DNA of 21,861 bases from an uncultured Prevotella sp. Lineage in GTDB: Bacteria; Bacteroidota; Bacteroidia; Bacteroidales; Bacteroidaceae. The stretch spans positions 1-21,861 of the forward strand of contig CALIZL010000055.1 in the NCBI GenBank assembly GCA_938028745.1. The letters are read 5' to 3'. Shown one piece after another: positions 15,707 through 21,861 of this stretch. The notes under the pieces were generated by a model, which was given only the letters and a program-made list of their open reading frames with translations, was not told the DNA's origin and did not search any database. Within the stretch, counting starts at the first letter, position 1. Each line of letters begins with the position of its first letter. A program made the translations under genes and the position numbers.

Positions 15707-16387
15707 TTAATGGTGCCCACAGCCACCGCCATGATGACCATTACCATGACTGCAACAGCCGCCATGATGCCCCTGGTCGTGGCCTTCGCCATGATGTTCG
15801 TGCCCGCAACAGCCGCCATGTTCATGGCCACCGCCTTCTTCATCGCCATGATTGTGCCCGCAACCACAACCTCCGCAGCCGCCTTCGCCACTGATATGGT
15901 TCAGCATTTGCTGCACTTCTTCGTTCGTAGCCTCGCGGTTCTCAACGATTTCGCCCTTAAACAGCAAGTCAAGCCCTGCAAGCGGATGGTTCAAGTCCAT
16001 CTTCACCGTGTCTTCCGTCACATCAATCACACGACCCATAAAGCGGTTTCCGTCTTCGTTTTGCAACGGAACAACGGCATCTTTGTAGATGTTGTCGTGG
16101 TCGAAGTGACCATTGATGGTGAATATCTCCTTGTTCAAGTCAAGAACTCGCTCGTCAAGACGTTCGCCATAAGCCTCTTCGCATTCGATGTTCAGCGTGA
16201 ACTGCTCGCCCTTAGGCAAGTCTTCCACACCATTTTCAAAAGCGTCGAGAGTGATGCCAAAGCCCGTAATAAACACAAAGGGACGGTCGGCAGGAGCCTC
16301 TTCGATAAGCGTTTCCTTGCCGTCGGCCAGCGAATAAAGCTTATAAGCCACGGCGATAAACTTGTTGTTTTCTTTTTCCATTGTCAT
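15707..16387 (-). CDS. slyD: FKBP-type peptidyl-prolyl isomerase, SlyD family, with metal-binding tail
   Basis: The product has 226 residues. The FKBP core with SlyD insert-in-flap (about residues 8-160) contains FITGFGITLDAFENGVEDL, the EEAYGERLDE region and DLNHPLAG (LNHPLAGL is diagnostic). After residue 166 comes a 60-residue Gly tail holding 15 His and 8 Cys, like the nickel-binding tail of E. coli SlyD. SlyD is a cytosolic folding helper and nickel chaperone for hydrogenase maturation; whether nickel is the metal here is inferred. The start is ATG 16387; ATG 16381, two codons in, is equally plausible. It is divergent from the subtilase gene. Confidence 0.94.
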   Translation of the reverse strand: MTMEKENNKFIAVAYKLYSLADGKETLIEEAPADRPFVFITGFGITLDAFENGVEDLPKGEQFTLNIECEEAYGERLDERVLDLNKEIFTINGHFDHDNIYKDAVVPLQNEDGNRFMGRVIDVTEDTVKMDLNHPLAGLDLLFKGEIVENREATNEEVQQMLNHISGEGGCGGCGCGHNHGDEEGGGHEHGGCCGHEHHGEGHDQGHHGGCCSHGNGHHGGGCGHH

Positions 16388-16472
16388 ATTTCGTTTTTAT
16401 CTTTTCCTTGCAATAATGATGCCAACGCGCGTTATGTCACAAATATCGTCCCCGCAAACGCGGCATTACATG

Positions 16473-16480
16473 CAAAGTTA
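16473..16480 (-). promoter_or_regulatory. -7 box upstream of slyD
   Basis: TAACTTTG on the minus strand lies about 85 nt before the slyD ATG. No TTG lies at standard spacing. The leader would be about 80 nt. Confidence 0.5.
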
Positions 16481-16718
16481 CAAAAAACTTTCCGTATATA
16501 TGCCCTATTCCACAAATTCCCTGCCACTTAACCCAATTGCGTTATCGCGTTGTTCTTTGTCGTTTTACCATCTTATTGGGCATCTTCTGCTTGCATTCTC
16601 AGCCACATAATCCACAAACTCCCTTCCAAAGAATAAGCCAAATTTCCCAAAATTAAGTCTAAAACTCCATCAAAGTCAATTTTAATCATCCGCCAGATGC
16701 TATCTCCATTATTTTCCG

Positions 16719-16726
16719 TAACTTTG
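16719..16726 (+). promoter_or_regulatory. -7 box upstream of the subtilase
   Basis: TAACTTTG matches the -7 consensus. Transcription would begin near 16733, leaving an ~80-nt leader to ATG 16813. No well-placed TTG is seen. Confidence 0.5.
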
Positions 16727-16812
16727 CTTTTGCAAGGCCAACACGCACCATGAAAATGGCCGGTTCAACTCCTATCCTTACCACTTCAACTGTACAAACA
16801 ATGCAACGAACG

Positions 16813-19020
16813 ATGAAAAAGATATTATCAGTAGCCATATTCGCCCTTTTGTGCGCACTACATGCCCATGCACAACGCCCTGTTTATGCCAAGATGTCGG
16901 GCGAATTACGCCAGCTATACATAGAAGACCAAGCCGAACGGCAGGCAGCCACTCGCTCAAACCAGTCCGACAGCCGCACCGTATGTGCCTTTGTGCGCAT
17001 TAGCAGCAACGCCGAGGCCGTGTTTAAAGCCCACGGTTGTAAGCCGTTAGCGCAGTTTGGCAACATCCACATCGTGAACATCCCCCTCAATCAGCTGGCC
17101 AAGTTGTCGCAATCCAAATGGGTTAGTCGCATCGAAATGGGCCACAGCAACAGCATATTGATGGACACCACGGCCAAAGTGCTAAACGCATGGCCCGCAT
17201 ATCAAAGCCAATCGCTGCCACAAGCCTACACGGGCAAGGGCGTGGTGGTGGGCATTCAAGACATCGGTTTCGACCTTACGCACCCCAATTTCTGCGACTC
17301 TACGGGCCGAACACTACGCATCAAGGCCCTATGGGACCAACTTTCAACCGACACCATCGGCACAAACCTACCCGTTGGGCGCGACTACACCACACCCAAC
17401 GCCCTCCTCAGCCTGCGCCACACACGCGACGGCAAACAAGAAACGCACGGCACCCACACCTTGGGCATTGCAGTAGGCAGTGGGTTTAAAAGCCCTTACC
17501 GCGGCATGGCATGGGAAAGCGACATCTGCCTAGTGGCAAACCTCACCAGCGAGAACAAAAATCTGGTGGACAAAAAAGACCTATATAAATATACCACAGC
17601 GACAGATGCGTTGGGCTTTAAATACATCTTCGACTATGCCAAACGCCACAACCAGCCCTGCGTGGCATCGTTTAGCGAGGGTTCTAGCTTTCGTTTCGAC
17701 AGCGACACGCAACTCTACCATGCTGTGTTAGACAGCCTTCAAGGTCCAGGGCACATCATCGTGGCCTCGGCTGGCAATGAAGGCGGACGGGCTAGCTACC
17801 TTAGAAAGCCTCTGGGAACCGACTCGGCAGGCACATTCATCAAGGATTCTAACGGCCGAATAGGCGTTTCGGCCAAAAGCAAAGCGCATTTTCTGCTTAG
17901 ATTGAGGTTTCATCGCGTGGGCACATTAACCACATACGACATCGACACGCGCGCATTAGTGGCCGCCAAAGACTCGCAACTGATAGACACACTTACCTTT
18001 GGAAAGCTGCAATACGAGATACAAGCGGCTGCCTACCAGCCCGACAACGAGGGCGCATTGGCCTACGAGATGTACTTGCGCACGTTGGGTTCTAGCACCT
18101 ACGTTCCGCCAACGGCATTGGTATTAATTGGTGCAAATGCCGATGTGGAGCTGTTCCGAGGTGCAGGCAGATGGGAAACGAACAAGCTCGAGCCTGCGTT
18201 GTTGGGCGGCGACGACACCCACACCATCCTATCGCCCGCCAGTGCGCCAGCTGTTATTGCCGTTGGCGCAACCTCGTATCGCACACACATTACTAATTAT
18301 AAGGGCGAAAAAAAGTATTCGTTGCAAGGAACAGGAGGCGAAAGAGCACCCTACTCTTCGAAAGGACCAACCGCAGACGGCCGCACAAAGCCCGACGTGA
18401 TGGCTCCTGGCAGCAACATCATCTCGTCGTACAACAGCTTTTACATTGCCAATCATCCCAACAACAGCGACGTGCAATGGGATGTGGCGCACTTCCAACA
18501 CAACGGCCGCACCTATCCGTGGAACTGCAACACGGGTACTTCCATGTCTGCGCCAGCTGTTGCCGGTGCTATCGCCCTGTGGTTGCAGGCCAACCCAACG
18601 ATAACGGCCAGCGATGTGCGAAACATTGTGGCACAAACAGGCACGCAACACGACACCTCCCTACCCCATCCCAACAACCTTTATGGCTACGGACAAGTGG
18701 ATGTTTATCGCGGCCTGCTCCACATCTTGGGCATTACCAAGGTGCAAGGCATCTACCAACACCAACCACAGGGCGTGCATATAAGCCCAGACGGCAACAA
18801 CAAACTGCGCATAACCTTCGCCGACGGGCAACCACACGCCTGCTCCCTGCGCCTTTACTCGCTATCGGGTTCATTAGTTCTAAGTAGGCCGCGCACGCTG
18901 TTGGCCGCACAATCCACCATACAGCTAGAGACATTAGCGGCAGGCGTGTATGTAGTTCAGATACATGCAGATAGCCCCAAACATAGCGGCAGCACGCTCG
19001 TTAGGCTCGTTGCGAAATAA
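16813..19020 (+). CDS. Secreted S8 subtilisin-like serine protease with T9SS sorting-like C-terminus
   Basis: From ATG 16813 the product has 735 residues with signal peptide MKKILSVAIFALLCALHAHA. ATGs at 16750 and 16801 are in frame but would place extra residues before it. A propeptide-like region (to about residue 135) precedes the catalytic domain. Triad: Asp150 in VGIQDIGFD, His212 in ETHGTHTLG, Ser577 in NTGTSMSAPAVAG. The oxyanion Asn322 is in VASAGNEGG. About 190 residues between Asn322 and the GTS region form a large beta insertion, seen in Bacteroidetes S8 members. The last 70 residues (SLRLYSLSGSLVLS, then LAAGVYVVQIHA, ending TLVRLVAK) match type IX secretion sorting domains, predicting export to the cell surface or medium. 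Its substrates are unknown; it stands alone. Confidence 0.92.
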   Translation: MKKILSVAIFALLCALHAHAQRPVYAKMSGELRQLYIEDQAERQAATRSNQSDSRTVCAFVRISSNAEAVFKAHGCKPLAQFGNIHIVNIPLNQLAKLSQSKWVSRIEMGHSNSILMDTTAKVLNAWPAYQSQSLPQAYTGKGVVVGIQDIGFDLTHPNFCDSTGRTLRIKALWDQLSTDTIGTNLPVGRDYTTPNALLSLRHTRDGKQETHGTHTLGIAVGSGFKSPYRGMAWESDICLVANLTSENKNLVDKKDLYKYTTATDALGFKYIFDYAKRHNQPCVASFSEGSSFRFDSDTQLYHAVLDSLQGPGHIIVASAGNEGGRASYLRKPLGTDSAGTFIKDSNGRIGVSAKSKAHFLLRLRFHRVGTLTTYDIDTRALVAAKDSQLIDTLTFGKLQYEIQAAAYQPDNEGALAYEMYLRTLGSSTYVPPTALVLIGANADVELFRGAGRWETNKLEPALLGGDDTHTILSPASAPAVIAVGATSYRTHITNYKGEKKYSLQGTGGERAPYSSKGPTADGRTKPDVMAPGSNIISSYNSFYIANHPNNSDVQWDVAHFQHNGRTYPWNCNTGTSMSAPAVAGAIALWLQANPTITASDVRNIVAQTGTQHDTSLPHPNNLYGYGQVDVYRGLLHILGITKVQGIYQHQPQGVHISPDGNNKLRITFADGQPHACSLRLYSLSGSLVLSRPRTLLAAQSTIQLETLAAGVYVVQIHADSPKHSGSTLVRLVAK

Positions 19021-19080
19021 ACCAACAGCCCACATTACGCCTCAAAACAATCCTTACGCAAAAAACACCATTTCTAGGTA

Positions 19081-19111
19081 TTGTGCCATTGTATATTTGT
19101 ACTTAACTTTG
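19081..19111 (+). promoter_or_regulatory. Promoter of the flavodoxin gene
   Basis: TTG (19081-19083) and TAACTTTG (19104-19111) are spaced by 20 nt, a canonical Bacteroidetes pair. The leader to ATG 19151 is about 30-35 nt. Confidence 0.75.
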
Positions 19112-19150
19112 CATCCATAATAATAACACAACTAAAACTTAAGAATTGAA

Positions 19151-19645
19151 ATGAAAAAAACGGTGGTAGTATACGGTTCTTCAACAGGAACCTGCCAAAG
19201 CATCGCTGAAACGATTGCAAGCAAACTAGGCGTAGAAGCCCTAGACGTGGCTAACTTCAACGCAGACGTTGTTGCCGAGAACGAAAATTTGCTCATCGGA
19301 ACCTCTACTTGGGGTGCTGGCGAACTGCAAGACGATTGGTACGACGGCGTAAAAGTGCTTAAAGAGGCCGACTTGGCTGGCAAAACGGTGGCCGTTTTCG
19401 GTTGCGGCGATGCCGAATCTTACTCTGATACCTTCTGCGGCGCAATGGCCGAGCTTTACAATGCAGCAAAAGACAGTGGCGCAAAGATGGTTGGCGAGGT
19501 GTCTACCGATGGCTATACCTTCGACGATAGCGAGGCTGTTGCCGACGGAAAGTTCGTGGGTCTGGCTCTCGACGACGTGAACGAAGACGATAAGACCGAA
19601 GGTCGCATCGACGCATGGCTCGAAGAAATAAAGCCCGCATTGTAA
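19151..19645 (+). CDS. fldA: Long-chain flavodoxin
   Basis: This 164-residue FMN electron carrier can replace ferredoxin in low-potential redox reactions. The phosphate loop GSSTGTCQS is at residues 9-17; Cys15 stands where many flavodoxins have Thr. The FMN-stacking segments TSTWGAGELQDDW (about 51-63) and FGCGDAESYSDTFCGAM (about 83-99) are clear. The segment DSEAVADGKFVGLALDDVNE and the overall length mark the long-chain type. The protein is strongly acidic, as expected. It precedes a DUF2023 gene, a pairing common in Bacteroidales, with a stable hairpin between them. Confidence 0.95.
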   Translation: MKKTVVVYGSSTGTCQSIAETIASKLGVEALDVANFNADVVAENENLLIGTSTWGAGELQDDWYDGVKVLKEADLAGKTVAVFGCGDAESYSDTFCGAMAELYNAAKDSGAKMVGEVSTDGYTFDDSEAVADGKFVGLALDDVNEDDKTEGRIDAWLEEIKPAL

Positions 19646-19687
19646 GTCGACTGCAAAGAAATACTCTTGCATTGAGCAAAACCAAGA

Positions 19688-19716
19688 CGGTGGGGCGGCC
19701 ATAAACAGCCCCACCG
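19688..19716 (+). promoter_or_regulatory. GC-rich hairpin between fldA and the DUF2023 gene
   Basis: CGGTGGGGC (19688-19696) is the exact reverse complement of GCCCCACCG (19708-19716), with an 11-nt loop. It is followed by CCATATAAAAAAAT, so there is no U-tract on the coding strand. It may be an mRNA stabiliser or partial terminator that sets different expression levels for the two genes. Confidence 0.7.
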
Positions 19717-19738
19717 CCATATAAAAAAATACAAAACT

Positions 19739-20104
19739 ATGCCGCAAACAGAAATGATTTCAGCCGACATGAAGGTGCTGATGAACCATATTTATGAGTA
19801 TCAGAAAGGCGTGCGACAGATGGTTTTATACACCTTCAACAAGAAATACGAGCAATTTGCCATAGCAAGGCTTGAACATCAGCACATAGACTACCTGATA
19901 AAACCGGTGGGGAAAGAGAACCTCAACTTGTTTTTCGGAAAGAAAGAGTGCCTCAACGCCATCAGGATGATGATTAACCGTCCGCTAAACGAGCTCAGCC
20001 CAGAAGAGGATTTCATCCTCGGAGCCATGCTCGGCTATGACATTTGCCGACAATGCGAACGCTATTGCGAACGCAAAGAGCGCACTTGTAAAGTGGCGCA
20101 ATAA
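19739..20104 (+). CDS. DUF2023 family protein
   Basis: This 121-residue protein follows flavodoxin. The N-terminal half (MKVLMNHIYEYQKGVRQMVLYT, then HQHIDYLIKPVGKENLNLFF) and the helix LSPEEDFILGAMLGYD agree with the DUF2023 family as I know it. The C-terminus has four cysteines in C-x2-C-x3-C-x6-C (CRQCERYCERKERTC), a potential metal or Fe-S site. That would suit a redox partner or modulator of flavodoxin, but this is inference. ATG 19739 is the first in frame; ATGs five and ten codons later are alternatives. Confidence 0.85.
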   Translation: MPQTEMISADMKVLMNHIYEYQKGVRQMVLYTFNKKYEQFAIARLEHQHIDYLIKPVGKENLNLFFGKKECLNAIRMMINRPLNELSPEEDFILGAMLGYDICRQCERYCERKERTCKVAQ

Positions 20105-20204
20105 GCATGCAAACAAAATAAACCATATTGAATATAATCAACATATCGATAACTTTTAATCTTGTTCGCTAAATAAAATTCATAATGTTTTTGTATAATA
20201 TGTG

Positions 20205-20230
20205 AAGGGGTGTCGGGAGACACCCCTTTT
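20205..20230 (+). terminator. Intrinsic terminator after the DUF2023 gene
   Basis: AAGGGGTGTC (20205-20214) pairs perfectly with GACACCCCTT (20219-20228) around a GGGA tetraloop. The T-run (CCCCTTTT) overlaps the stem end. It lies 100 nt after the DUF2023 stop. Confidence 0.85.
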
Positions 20231-20409
20231 CGTGCTTTATATTGTTTGTTTCCTGCGGCATATCGCAGTATAAGGTTATAGTCAACTTGTCAGATACCAG
20301 AAAAAAACGGTTTGCAAAGACCACATAAAGCACAGGTTTCAATATAAAGTGGCATCTTCACATTCAGGTGTATATAAATTATCAGAGTGAAATGCCATGG
20401 GGTGAAACA
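20231..20409. other. Short intergenic stretch, nothing recognised
   Basis: It lies between the fldA-DUF2023 terminator and the convergent small gene. Only a loose TGGCAT/ATGCCA pair (near 20350-20396) is noticeable. No ORF is supported. Confidence 0.4.
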
Positions 20410-20577
20410 TTATTCAGGCTTTTCTTTGAGGATATTCACCACATGATTAAATGCCTCCACAATCTCATTTAGCTTGGGATTTGACTTTTGCACAATGATG
20501 GCTGCAAAATTCTCCACTCCATCTGCCTGCATTTCCACAGTGTCAGAATAATAAAGATGCTTTTCAGTCTGCTCCAC
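20410..20577 (-). pseudogene. Downstream half of a probably frameshifted small gene
   Basis: In the +1 frame relative to the 20564-20695 CDS, an open frame reads VEQTEKHLYYSDTVEMQ..., then a NFAAIIVQ strand and a LNEIVEAFNHVVNILKEKPE helix, ending TAA at 20410. A GTG at 20577 (55 codons) or an ATG about 20528 could start it separately, but neither has an SD. Inserting a +1 shift at the upstream TGA would join both parts into one protein of about 94 residues. Either a broken gene or two overlapping genes is possible. No family is recognised. Confidence 0.5.
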
Positions 20578-20695
20578 GCCTACGCATATCAGCAAACTCT
20601 TTTTGAGCCTGCTCCTCAAATTCACTTTTACGTTCAATTGCACGCTTGAAGCCTGCTATGAGTTCTTCCCTTGTCTTTTCCTTGAACTTAATCAT
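20564..20695 (-). CDS. Small basic helical protein (43 aa), probably the 5' part of a frameshifted gene
   Basis: ATG 20695 to TGA 20564-20566 encodes 43 residues: MIKFKEKTREELIAGFKRAI, then ERKSEFEEQAQKEFADMRRR and GAD. It is highly charged and predicted to be one long amphipathic helix. The signals are unusually good: AAGGAG with an 8-nt gap to the ATG and a canonical -33/-7 promoter. This makes expression likely despite the short frame. A second frame continues beyond the TGA (listed separately). Function is unknown; a short helical protein with strong signals could be an antitoxin-like or DNA-associated protein, but nothing proves it. Confidence 0.6.
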   Translation of the reverse strand: MIKFKEKTREELIAGFKRAIERKSEFEEQAQKEFADMRRRGAD

Positions 20696-20703
20696 ATACA
20701 ATT

Positions 20704-20749
20704 CTCCTTTTCACATTGCAAATGTAACTCTTTGCTTTGAGAATTGCAA
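20704..20749 (-). promoter_or_regulatory. Promoter and Shine-Dalgarno of the small gene
   Basis: On the minus strand TTG (20749-20747), a 20-nt spacer and TACATTTG (20726-20719) form a canonical promoter. AAGGAG (20709-20704) lies 8 nt before ATG 20695. An SD this strong is unusual in this window. Confidence 0.72.
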
Positions 20750-20870
20750 GCTAATGAAAGGAAAAGCACCAGATGATTGCACAAATGCTGCTTTACAATT
20801 ATCCTAAAAAGTTATAGATTGATTATAACAACTCTCAATCCTACATTTCATTAATATGAAGTCACCTTGG

Positions 20871-20914
20871 CTTTTCTCTCTCTTATCTTCTTGAGAAGAA
20901 TTAGTTTGAATGCA
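20871..20914 (+). repeat. Dispersed ~45-bp repeat, copy 2
   Basis: It matches 8966-9010 in the same orientation, beginning CTTTTCTCTCT and ending GAATGCA. Here CTTCTTGAGAAG forms a small palindrome. It lies about 110 nt from the inner edge of module B. Apart from this repeat, 20750-21025 shows nothing recognisable. Confidence 0.6.
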
Positions 20915-21091
20915 ATATTGTTCCATGCCCTCCAACAGGACAGTGCCGTATCAAACCTATTAAGTATACCTGTAAGCGTACATGCTACCCGCCCCATTGC
21001 CCACAAGCGCGTACATTACACAACCTCTTTTGTCTTGTTTTCAGCAAGAATTTTAACATTACGAGTGCCCTTTCTGCTCACCAATCGCTCA

Positions 21092-21120
21092 CCTTGCCGC
21101 AAAAAATCGATTCTCGCGAA
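21092..21120 (-). repeat. 29-bp perfectly conserved block of module B
   Basis: Exact reverse complement of 10632-10660, with the same TCGCGA and ATCGAT palindromes. Confidence 0.8.
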
Positions 21121-21214
21121 GGTTTGTTTTGATGTAAAATGAGGTTGGTTGTAAATGCAAGCAAAGTGAATACGCATTGCATAAAACCTCAATTTGTACC
21201 AGATTTTGGGCAAC

Positions 21215-21368
21215 TTGGTGCTAAATGCAGTGCATTTTGGTGCTAAATGCAGTGCATTTTGGTGCTAAACTCAGTGCATTTTGGTGCTAAACGCAAGGCA
21301 TTTTGGTGCTAGACGCAAGGCATTTTGGTGCTAAATGCAAGGCATTTTGGTGCTAAACGCAAGGTAAA
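21215..21368 (-). repeat. 22-bp tandem array in module B (7 units)
   Basis: Units begin at 21215, 21237, 21259, 21281, 21303, 21325 and 21347, each opening TTGGTGCTAAA; the last unit diverges in its final four bases. The first copies contain AAATGCAGTGCATTT (7+1+7 palindrome). Later units read GCAAGGCATT, weakening it. The unit length is the same as in module A. Confidence 0.88.
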
Positions 21369-21730
21369 ATGCTGCAAAATGCGAGGCGATAAGCATAAAT
21401 ATTCATTGAAAAGGTATAGGCAAAAGCTGTTCAAGCCATTAAAAACATGGCCCAAAAGGGCAAAACACCCCTCAAAAAGTGGCGTTTTAGGGGCTAAAAG
21501 TGGGGAAATGGGCTTGAAAAAATGCGAGCTGGCAACCAAACTAGAAAGGTTATTTGGTGCAAAATGCAGGCAATATTCTCGAAAATAGACAAAGCAAAAG
21601 ACGTGAAAGGCTAGAAATAGGAGTAATTTAGCTACTTTATAGGCTTTATTTTCGCTAAAACGGAGAGAGATTTGGAGCTGTTTTGTAAAATAAAGACAAC
21701 AATTTAACTTTTAAGTTAGCGGGGAGATAA

Positions 21731-21861
21731 GGTTACCAGTTGATGGGGTTGTGAGTTGATGGATGTATGAAATGGTGAGTTGATTAGGTTATAAGCTAAT
21801 GAGTTTATGAGTTTGTGAGTTCATGAGTTCATGAGTTTGTGAGTTCATGAGTTTGTGAGTT
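21731..21861 (-). repeat. Octamer array 4 (at least 16 units, runs off the right edge)
   Basis: The plus strand parses as GGTTACCA, GTTGATGG, GGTTGTGA, GTTGATGG ... and then near-identical GTTTGTGA/GTTCATGA units to the window end, all in 8-bp register. Relative to module B it occupies the same side as array 1 does to module A. The final seven units differ at only two positions, so this end looks recently expanded. Confidence 0.88.

Larger units (their letters stand above)
16388..16812. other. Divergent intergenic region slyD / subtilase
   Basis: It holds the two facing -7 boxes listed separately. No gene is supported. The open frame from ATG 16750 into the subtilase is treated as leader. 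Confidence 0.5.
21026..21720 (-). repeat. Compound non-coding repeat module, copy B (inverted)
   Basis: The reverse complement aligns with 10056-10726. Shared landmarks are CTAGTTTGGTTGCCAGCTC (here 21524-21542 on the minus strand), the CCACTTTTAGCCCCTAAAA block, the 22-bp array, the 29-bp conserved block and GGGCACTC. Sequence between landmarks has drifted, so the copies are old. With copy A it brackets about 10.3 kb as inverted repeats. Confidence 0.85.

Noticed and set aside
15710..16531. Long plus-strand frame opposite slyD
   Set aside because: It is the complement of the His/Gly-rich tail and FKBP domain; the composition (Ala/Met/Thr runs) is a shadow of slyD.
20867..21142. 91-codon plus-strand frame spanning the dispersed repeat and the module B edge
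   Set aside because: It crosses two repeat families, has no RBS and has implausible composition.
21215..21368. CRISPR array
   Set aside because: The 22-bp units are directly contiguous with no unique spacers, and no cas gene is present.

Overview
The window looks like chromosome of a Bacteroidales bacterium, most probably Prevotella or a close relative. Five lines of sequence evidence support this. Promoters carry the Bacteroidetes -7 box TAnnTTTG (seven TAAC/TATG/TACA/TAAT-TTTG examples ahead of genes). Most starts lack a Shine-Dalgarno. There is a secreted subtilase ending in a type IX secretion (T9SS) sorting-like domain. There is a SlyD with a His/Cys tail, and a flavodoxin next to a DUF2023 gene. 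The genus is inference; no rRNA or tRNA is present to fix it.

Layout. 1-4999 (-): a very large alpha-2-macroglobulin-like protein, cut by the left edge and lacking the thioester motif. 5255-7902 (+): a tightly packed run of an M48 lipoprotein metalloprotease, pyrK and pyrD (dihydroorotate dehydrogenase 1B). 8217-8954 (+): an AlkC/AlkD-type HEAT-repeat DNA glycosylase homologue, preceded by a perfect 19-bp inverted repeat. 9173-9601 (-): an AT-rich orphan gene. 9602-11033: no convincing gene, but a complex non-coding repeat block. 11034-12621 (-): an NfeD/SPFH (stomatin) pair. 13123-14287 (+): two small membrane or secreted proteins of unknown role, ending in a repeat array and a shared bidirectional terminator. 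14501-16387 (-): aroC (chorismate synthase) and slyD. 16813-19020 (+): the T9SS subtilase. 19151-20104 (+): flavodoxin and DUF2023 protein. 20410-20695 (-): a small gene with a textbook promoter and SD, apparently broken by a +1 frameshift. 21026-21861: a second copy of the non-coding repeat block, inverted and running off the right edge.

The most unusual content is non-coding. Four intergenic arrays are built of degenerate 8-bp units held in near-strict register (9893-10055, 10744-11016, 14298-14441, 21731-21861+), all variants of GTTNRTRA or its complement. Because 8 is not a multiple of 3, they cannot be coding repeats. The second array switches strand in its middle and could fold as a long hairpin. 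Two of the arrays abut a roughly 0.67-kb compound module present twice in inverted orientation (10056-10726 and 21026-21720). Each module copy holds a 22-bp tandem array whose core is a palindrome (AAACGCACTGCGTTT in one copy, AAATGCACTGCATTT in the other, a paired substitution) and a perfectly conserved 29-bp block. I do not recognise a named family for either repeat. They are the best candidates for something undescribed here.

The genes are otherwise mostly housekeeping or envelope functions: pyrimidine and aromatic biosynthesis, redox carrier, protein folding, membrane quality control, and envelope or secreted proteolysis and protease trapping. No complete transposase, prophage, CRISPR array or known defence system is visible.
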